Shown here: positions 9,215 to 15,518 of the stretch, one piece after another
Layout: each line of letters starts with the position of its first letter
How positions within the stretch are numbered: the first letter of the stretch is position 1
From: Podila epigama
Taxonomy: Eukaryota > Mortierellomycota > Mortierellomycetes > Mortierellales > Mortierellaceae
Assembly (NCBI GenBank): GCA_015679605.1
Contig: JAAAVE010000646.1
Coordinates: forward strand, 1 to 15,518
Length of the DNA: 15,518 nt
Reading direction: 5' to 3'
Position numbers and translations under genes: made by a program
Notes under the pieces: generated by a model
Seen by the model: the letters and a program-made list of their open reading frames with translations, nothing else
What the model was told of the DNA's origin: nothing
The model's database searches: none

Positions 9215-12200
9215 ATGCCTTCCTTCAAGTACTACAACCTTGAGAAGCAGAGTGTCGAGGTTCCCGGCACCCGCACCCCTGGTGCCACTGGCAAGTCTTT
9301 AATGATGACAATCTGGGCTTCATTATTCATCTTTCTTTTCCCTATTCTCTCATTGTCACTTTCTCTCTCTCTTCCGCCCTCTCTTCTCTCTTTCCTTGCT
9401 TGCAACTCTCCATCGTGCATTCACTGTCTCAAAAAAATGCATCCTTCGCCTAATACGGACCTACAATTCCATTGCTCATTCACTCAATCATAGGTCACTA
9501 CAGACACGTTGGCTTTGCCGACTCTCTTGTCACCAGCATCCGTGAGGCACCCCAGCTCAAGACCCTCTATGATATCTGGCAAAACTGTAAGTCTTGTTGA
9601 CTACTTGTGCCCGCGTTTATTTTTGGGAGGACATTTTTTTTGCTTTCAAAGTGATCGATCGAAACCAAATTGCCAAAACGGAAACTTGTTTTTCTCACAT
9701 CTCTTTTTTTTTTTACCTTTACTTTCCTTTTCATTTTCATTTTCCCAATCGCAATGGTTGAAAATATAAAAAACTGCTTCCTCTCGTCCCCCATCTATAC
9801 ATCGGATACGAATACGGTTGATGCTCGTCCTCCCAATATTAAAATGGACCGGACATGGACATGACAACAGCGGTGACTTTGTACGGCGACAATGACTTTT
9901 TGGGTCACCGCCCTTACAACACTGTTGCACAGACATATGGCGGTTACACCTGGGAGACATATAAGCAAGTGAACCAGCGTGTGAGTGCGTTTGGTAGCGG
10001 TTTGATGCACCTGAACGAGGTGGTGCTTGGCAACACCCAGCTCAACCGCTGGTCCCTCGGTATCTGGTCGCATGGTCGTCCCGAGTGGTTCATCTCAGAG
10101 ATGGCCTGCAACACCTACAACCTCGTCTCTGTTGCCCTCTACGACACTCTAGGCCCTGATGCTGTCGAGTACATTATCAACCATGCTGAGGTTCAGATTG
10201 TTGTTGCCAGTGGTAAGTGTTTTTTTTCAGTGTTTTCTTTTGTTTGTTCGCATCGAATGTGTGAATGTGTGGGATAGAAAAGAAAAAAAAAGAAAAAAAC
10301 ATGCACGTGAAATCACACTGCACGCTCTTTTGTGATTGGTTGGTTGAAGTGCATCTCCACCTTGTTTTTGTCAGAACAAGGGAACAGTGCGTGAAAAAAA
10401 GAATTCCCCCCCATGCTCAACCAAAAAACATCGCTTCTCTCAAATAGCCAACCATATCGCCTCGCTCCTTGAGAACGCCGCAAAGTTGCCCTCGCTCAAG
10501 GCTATCATCAGCATGGACTCGCTCCACGACACCGTCCCTGTTCCTGGCGCCACCTCTGCCTCGCAGGTTCTGCGTGCCTGGGGCAACCAGAAGGGCATCA
10601 AGGTCTACGACTTCAACGAGATCGAGTCCCTTGGCGCAGAGTTCCCCCGGAAGCACCTTCCTCCCCAGGGCCATGAGGTTGCCTCCCTCTGCTACACCAG
10701 TGGCACCACAGGTCAACCCAAGGGTGCCATGCTCACCCATCAGAACTTTGTCGCTACAATTGCCACCAACCGTGAGGGCATGCATCTCGGCCAAGACGAT
10801 GTCTTGATCAGGTAACACCACTTTTATTTTTATTGCTGTCAATACAAAGCAAGCAAATAGGGGTGCCTTTTTTTGGCACATGCATCTACAAACGTGCATT
10901 TCTATGCCACACCACACACTTATTGCCACTTGACCCCGATGTCAACTCTTCATGCTACATGATGACCTTGCATTGCGATAACCCTACTCACACGTCATAT
11001 TTGTCTGTTCAATGCTCTCTGTAAACCACAGCTTCTTGCCTCTTGCGCATATCATGGGTCGTGTTGTTGATGCGTGCTGCATGTACGGAGGCGCCAAGAT
11101 TGGTTACTTCCGTGGAGACATTCTTCTTTTGCTGGAGGATATCGCTGAGCTCCGTCCCACCTTCTTCCCCGCTGTTCCTCGCCTGTTGAACCGCATTTAT
11201 GCCAAGCTGGTCGCCTCCACCATTGAGGCTCCTGGTTTGGTGGGTGCTCTCGCACGTCGTGGTGTCGCTACCAAGTTGGCCAACTTGGCTGCTGGCAAGG
11301 GTGTCCATCACGCATTGTGGGACAGAATCTTGTTCAACAAGGTCAAAATGGCTCTCGGTGGTCGTGTCCAGGTCATCCTGACTGGTTCTGCTCCCATTGC
11401 CAAGGAGGTCCTTAACTTCCTTCGCATTGCCTTTGGTTGCGTTGTACTTGAGGGATACGGTTCGACCGAGGGTATGGCCACTGCCACTATTACCATGGCT
11501 GAGTAAGTCATCAGATTTTGTTTTCATCATCTTTATATGTTGTTTTGGTCTCCAAGGACGCGTCGTCTTACCATGTCATGCTCCAATCGTATAGTGAATA
11601 TATCCCTGGCCACATTGGCTGCCCTCGCGCTGGCTGCGAGCTCAAGCTGGTGGATGTGCCCGAGATGAACTACCATGTGACTGATAAGCCTCACCCTCGT
11701 GGTGAGATCTGGATCCGCGGAGACACTGTCTTCAAGGGCTACTTCAAGGATGAGAAGAACACTAGAGAGACCATTGATAGTGAGGGCTGGCTCGCCACCG
11801 GTGATATTGGCTTTGTTGATAACCGTGGATGCTTCACGATTGTCGACCGCAAGAAAAACATTTTCAAGGTATTCTTCATTCTTGAAGTTGCATGGGGAAG
11901 GAGTGAGGATATTTTGTTTGGTATCACAGTATCACACGAGAATAATAGAACATTACTAACAGAAGTTCGTTGGTTGTTTTTATTTTCTTTTTTTACTCCA
12001 TGAATAGTTGGCCCAAGGTGAATACATTGCCCCAGAAAAGATCGAGAACGTGCTCGGTGCCCGCTGCAACTTGGTTCAGCAGATCTTCATTGGAGGCAAC
12101 TCGTTGGAGAGCACCTTGGTGGCGATCGTTGTGCCTGAGCCCGAAACCTTCCTTCCCTTTGCAAATGCTATTGTTGGCGCCCAGGTTGCGATGGGCGATG

Positions 12201-12466
12201 CTGAGGGATTGGCCAAGTTGTGCAAGGAACCCAAGGTCATCTCTGCCTGCTTGAAGGAACTCGAGAAGGCTGGTAAGGCTGGTGCCCTTCGCGGCTTCGA
12301 GTTCCCCAAGCGGGTGTACTTGACGACGGATGCCTTCTCAGTTGACAATGGCATGATGACACCCACTTTCAAGGTGCGCCGTCCCCAAGTTGCTGAGTAC
12401 TTCAAGGACCAGATCTCGGCCATGTACGAAGACATCAACGCTACCACCCCAGTTGCCAAGTTGTAG
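9215..12466 (+). CDS. Long-chain fatty-acid-CoA ligase (acyl-CoA synthetase), 7 exons, C-terminal AKL
   Basis: Exons 9215-9290, 9494-9586, 9871-10212, 10448-10811, 11032-11502, 11595-11868 and 12008-12466 join in phase to 692 residues, typical for eukaryotic long-chain acyl-CoA synthetases. The enzyme activates fatty acids to acyl-CoA through an acyl-AMP intermediate. Visible motifs are the P-loop-like YTSGTTGQPKG (253-263), LPLAHIMGR (294-302), GYGSTEG (433-439), EGWLATGDIG (512-521), DRKKNIFK (533-540) and LAQGEYIAPEKIE (541-553). The protein ends in AKL, a functional variant of the peroxisomal targeting signal PTS1, so a peroxisomal location is likely. Intron 1 has a GC-AG boundary (G|GCAAGT at 9291); only this join gives PGATGHYRHVGF, the expected family sequence, whereas the GT at 9282 would delete three residues. 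There is no N-terminal membrane anchor. The gene is divergent from FMC1. Confidence 0.95.
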
Positions 12467-12963
12467 TGTGTTGTCTTTTTCTTTTCCCCTTATTTCTAGA
12501 AACAAATTGTATAAAGAATCTTGTGTTGATAACGATGCCTCCAGTGCATGCAAGGCAGCTATTATCCGCCGCTTTGCAGACAAGATAGGGAAAGTACAAT
12601 GGATTGTTTTGTTTTGAGAGAAATTGCATACACAACTCCTTGGGCTGTGCCTGACTGCACACTTTGTGTTCAACAAATTTTGTGTCAACGTTGAAAAGTG
12701 TTTTGTGCCCATGGTCATCGGCCTCACCTGCGATGCAACCCAAAAAGTCCTTGCGTTTGATATCTGAGAGCTCGTCTATTTTTTTTTTTTTCTTCGCCCT
12801 TGACCAGACTCACGCATCTTTTATCTTTTCCATTGTTCTCTTCCTTTACTTTTATCACTTTCCTCTATTCTTCTTCTTTTCTTTTTTCTTCTCAACTCTT
12901 CACCTCTCGTATATTCATTGCTCCAGAAACGTAAAGTAGGGTGGGTTATTTGTTAGGGACAGC
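12467..12963. promoter_or_regulatory. Intergenic region between acyl-CoA synthetase and arrestin-like genes (497 bp)
   Basis: This is the 3' flank of the synthetase gene followed by a pyrimidine-rich promoter (12780-12915, with a poly-T run at about 12780-12791) leading to the arrestin-like start. No exon or RNA gene is visible. Confidence 0.55.
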
Positions 12964-14536
12964 ATGGGAGCCAAAGTTCGTCATCTTCGACTTGAATTTC
13001 CAGACTTGGCAGTGTCTCCCGTCGATGGAAAGCCTATTGTCTATGGAACACCTGAGGCTCCAGCCGTCATTCGAGGTGAAGCTGTGCTCGATTGTGACTA
13101 TGACTGCAAATGTATCGAGTTCAAGGTGCGATACATCGCAGGTGCAGAGGTCAAGTTTGGTTGTAAGGCCTTTACTTTTTTTTTTTTTTTTTTCTTTTTT
13201 TTGTTCCTTTTTTTTTTGTCGTTCCTTATTTCATTTTATTTTATGTTCTTCACACATTCTTACCCCTGCAGCTCTATTTCTATCTCGTTTTGTGTATGAA
13301 CTCTGTATTAAGCTGGAAGGGACAAAATCTCCAACTCGGCCGTCTTTGACGAGATGACGATTGTTTCACAAAGAGATCGGCCTCAGGGCAAGAGCCACCG
13401 CATCAAGGCGGGTACCCACCGTGTGCCGTTCTCCTTTACAGTCAAGAACAGCATCCCTTCCAGCTTTTCGACTGAGTTCTCTCGTGTCAGGTTTGAAGTG
13501 CAGATAGTGCTTACGCGAGGCTCATGGTCCAAGGACCTGGTCGTGGGTTCCAGCATCCATGTTGTGAATTCACTCATCGAATTGCCTGCGTCGCAGTCAT
13601 CTGTGCCGGCCATTGCTCAATACCAGCAGGAGCTCGCTGCGACCTCTGGCGGCTATGAGAAGGCCTGCATGGTGCGCAGCTGTGGCATCTGGTCCAAGAT
13701 CCAGCCCTTTGAGTTGCTCTACAAAACAGGGACCGTGTATTGGGGCCAGCAGCTTCCTGTGACCGTGAGGATATTTCCTCCACAGAACCAAGGTTATGCG
13801 TTGTCGTCTGGGGATGTGAATTCAGGGAACGCGATTGTTCAAGTGACCGAAATTGAAATGGTCATGGTGCACAAGATGTCGATGAGAGGCCAGTCAAAGA
13901 ATCAGATTCACCATTTGGTCCGGGATGTGTTTAGGGAGCAGGTCTATTCTGACAACTGGGCGCCGCTCAAGCCAACCGAGATTTGGACCACCGAGTTGAT
14001 GTTAGAGATTCCGGTTGGGCTAGACTTGACTCCATCAGTCAACAGTGCCATTCTCTTGATTGAGTTTGAAGTGCAGTTTTACATTTCATGCCTGACTCTG
14101 AATGGCCGAACCATCAAGGTTGTACCCTATGGTAAAGTGTGGTATCCATTAGTCCCTCTTGAAGTGATTGTGCATGTGAATGTGATTGTTTGGACAAAAA
14201 AAAAAAAAAAAAGCTAAAAGCTAAAAGCTAAAAGCTAAAAGCTAAAAGGCAATTGGCTTATTGGCATGTTCTTATCGCACGATAGTCCCTCTGGAGTTGA
14301 CAGCACCTCGACCAACAGCAGGCGACAGGAGCTCATCATTGGACGATGCCAGGATCGAACATGCCCACTATGTTGAACACTTCACAGGAAGTCCTGTCCT
14401 CGACTTTCATGGTGCACCTCTGAACGTGGGCAACTCGATCAGCATTGCACCCACCGTCACCAGCTTTGACATCCCTACCTTGTCCTCCACCAATAGTGAA
14501 GCTGGGCCGGCACCAGCCTATGTCGCAACAATCTGA
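12964..14536 (+). CDS. Arrestin-like protein, 3 exons
   Basis: Exons 12964-13162, 13313-14131 and 14286-14536 join in phase to 422 residues. The sequence is mainly beta-strand and fits the two-lobed arrestin fold: N-lobe with LRLEFPDLAVSP, PIVYGTPEAPAVIRGEAVL, FKVRYIAGAEVKFGSG and the strand pair HRIKAGTHRVPFSFTV; C-lobe with YWGQQLPVTVRIFPP (near 260), TEIEMVMVHKMSMRG and SAILLIEFEVQFYIS. Arrestin-like proteins in fungi are mostly adaptors that recruit Rsp5-type ubiquitin ligases to membrane transporters. I see no PPxY motif; the tail after about residue 345 is Ser/Thr/Pro-rich and ends PAPAYVATI. Family assignment is by fold-like pattern, less certain than for the other genes. If the last intron (14132-14285) is retained, the frame runs on for 28 more codons to a lysine-rich end at 14217. 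Confidence 0.75.
14196..14247 (+). repeat. Poly-A run plus (GCTAAAA)5 heptamer repeat inside the last arrestin intron
   Basis: Seventeen A residues (14196-14212) are followed by five exact GCTAAAA units (14213-14247). The tract lies between two similar copies of an acceptor-like sequence, TAGTCCCTCT, at 14150-14159 and 14283-14292 approximately. Branch-point-like CTAAA occurs in every unit. Confidence 0.9.
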
Positions 14537-15477
14537 GAAACATTCTAGTCGTCAGTGATACCACGCTTTCTGCCGTTTTCAATTCAGTTAGTTGTTTAGA
14601 TTAAAATATGAAAGAAGCTTCATGTCGACAGTTGTGTCTCTTGTGAACAAAGAGGGGTTGTGGACTGTCATACCAGTCTAATTTGGTGGAATGTACTGAA
14701 CTTGGAAGGATGGCTCTTTGACTTCAGGGTATAAGCTTGCCATGTCGGGATGCATGCACCAATAGGGTGCTGTGTTTCCGGCATCCATCATAGATAATGA
14801 TGGGCGCTCCGTTGAACATCCATTTCAATGGGCAAGGAAGTGTTGGGAATGATACATGGATGCATTCGTGTGGCGATGCAAGTGCAAACAAATGCATGAA
14901 AATCCGGATGGGCTCCTCTTCAGACAACAGCCCAACTTTAGAAACCTCGTTTTTTTTTCAATGCGCCTCCAGTTGACCTCAAAAATGCATTGATCGCTCC
15001 TTCGCCTTCACTTCTGAACATTCCCATGTCATGCCACTCATACATGTCGATCTCTTTCTCCTTCACATACTTTGTGCTGTATGTTGACCCTTTGCACTGA
15101 AAAAAAATACCTGAATCATGTTGGCCTCCATGGAGTAGGGCTGTATGAAAAAATATTTAGTGTTCTCTGACCTTGAAACTATTGGCTCGTGTTGTCCTTC
15201 ATCTGCTCAGATTTGGTCCTGTTGCTTGCTGTGTCCTTCGTGACCCTACCCTGTGCAACATGGGCTCCTCTCTTCCATGCACTGTGCACTTGTGCCAATG
15301 GTTTCCTTCAGCTCTGTTTTTCGTTTTTCACCTTCCAAAATTATTTAAACTCCATTACCTTTGATCCATTTGGACAAAAAATCGATAAAAAGGGCAAAAA
15401 AAAAAGTCCATGACTCTCGCAATTATTTCTAATTATCCTCACTCACTCCTCCCTCAACACCAAAGCAACCGAATTTA
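14537..15477. other. Region downstream of the arrestin-like gene
   Basis: Besides the minus-strand coding-like pieces at 15140-14678, this holds the arrestin 3' flank (an ATTAAAA sequence near 14600) and, at its right end, A-rich and then pyrimidine-rich sequence (15370-15470) that looks like a promoter for the gene starting at 15478. Plus-strand frames at 15173-15413 show no motif. Confidence 0.4.
14678..15140 (-). pseudogene. Possible decayed or unrecognised protein gene on the minus strand
   Basis: The minus strand reads like protein in pieces. A branch-like CTAAAT and TTTTTTCATACAG lead into 15140-15111 (PYSMEANMIQ). After a 14-nt stretch that looks like a donor fused to an acceptor (GTATTT...TTTCAG), 15096-14938 is open for 52 codons (begins CKGSTYSTKYVKEKEID, contains MYEWHDMGMFRSEGEG and AINAFLRSTGGAL). 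A second frame (about 14948-14724) contains SEEEPIRIFMHLFALASP. A third ends at the stop 14680-14678 with MDAGNTAPYWCMHP and EVKEPSFQVQYIPPN. No single frame or plausible set of introns joins these pieces, so frameshifts are likely. Some parts recall arrestin strands, but weakly. It could be a pseudogene, a multi-exon gene I cannot resolve, or partly chance. Confidence 0.35.
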
Positions 15478-15518
15478 ATGGCTCCAAAAGAAAAGTCGCT
15501 CACTGTTCATATAAAAGC
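15478..15518 (+). CDS. Probable start of a plus-strand gene cut by the window edge
   Basis: An ATG at 15478 opens MAPKEKSLTVHIK and the frame is still open at the last base. It follows a C/T-rich stretch with CACTCACTCCTCCCTCAACA about 30 bp before it, a common arrangement for fungal starts. The -3 base is T, which is not ideal. Thirteen residues are too few to name a family. Confidence 0.35.
   Translation, partial: MAPKEKSLTVHIK

Noticed and set aside
9282-9290. GT donor at 9282 as the main boundary of synthetase exon 1
   Set aside because: It keeps phase but drops Ala-Thr-Gly from a conserved family sequence; G|GCAAGT at 9291 fits better. Kept only as a possible alternative.
9027-9302. 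Plus-strand frame rich in Ser, Phe, Leu and Pro before the acyl-CoA synthetase start
   Set aside because: It is the translation of the TTCC and TTTC repeats and overlaps the true first exon in another frame.
14132-14152. Acceptor-like TAG at about 14152 as the end of the last arrestin intron
   Set aside because: The intron would be 21 nt and the following frame ends in a lysine-rich run with no arrestin tail; the acceptor at 14285 gives a normal 154-nt intron and an 83-codon final exon.
1-15518. Mobile elements, CRISPR arrays, tRNA or rRNA genes, bacterial defence or biosynthetic clusters
   Set aside because: I looked for terminal repeats, transposase or reverse transcriptase motifs, spaced direct repeats and tRNA-like boxes and saw none. 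The neighbouring genes belong to unrelated housekeeping pathways.

Overview
The window looks like nuclear DNA of an early-diverging filamentous fungus. Protein genes are dense, sit on both strands, and are broken by 1 to 7 spliceosomal introns of about 90-290 nt (one of 611 nt) with GTAAGT/GTATGT-type donors and TAG/CAG acceptors. Promoters are pyrimidine-rich and intergenic DNA is full of microsatellites and poly-T/poly-A runs. Gene content and intron style suggest Mucoromycota/Mortierellomycota, but this placement is an inference from style, not a phylogeny. There are no operons, ribosome binding sites, CRISPR arrays, rRNA or tRNA genes that I can see.

Layout, left to right: (1) the first exon of a probable secreted protein leaving the window on the minus strand (284-186); (2) a 718-bp divergent promoter with three ACGCGT (MluI cell-cycle box) sites; (3) POLE2/DPB2, DNA polymerase epsilon subunit B, 8 exons, plus strand (1003-4074); (4) convergent with it, an SFT2 Golgi vesicle-transport protein, 7 exons, minus strand (6096-4176); (5) sharing a 252-bp bidirectional promoter, a small CHY zinc-finger protein, 4 exons, plus (6349-7140); (6) an FMC1-like mitochondrial ATP synthase assembly factor, 2 exons, minus (8426-7659); (7) divergent from it across 788 bp, a long-chain acyl-CoA synthetase, 7 exons, plus (9215-12466), with a GC-AG intron and a C-terminal AKL; (8) an arrestin-fold protein, 3 exons, plus (12964-14536); (9) a stretch on the minus strand (15140-14678) that reads like coding sequence in broken frames, probably a decayed or undescribed gene; (10) the probable first codons of another plus-strand gene running off the right edge (15478-15518).

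All exon joins given were worked out by hand so that reading phase is kept across every intron; every complete model sums to a whole number of codons and closes on a stop. The genes are housekeeping genes from unrelated pathways (replication, Golgi traffic, zinc protein, ATP synthase assembly, fatty-acid activation, trafficking adaptor). I see no coordinated system. The points most worth a second look are the replication-box cluster before POLE2, the duplicated 3' splice site with a heptamer repeat in the last arrestin intron, the broken coding stretch with an intron-like 14-nt remnant, and the CCAAT palindrome between FMC1 and the acyl-CoA synthetase.
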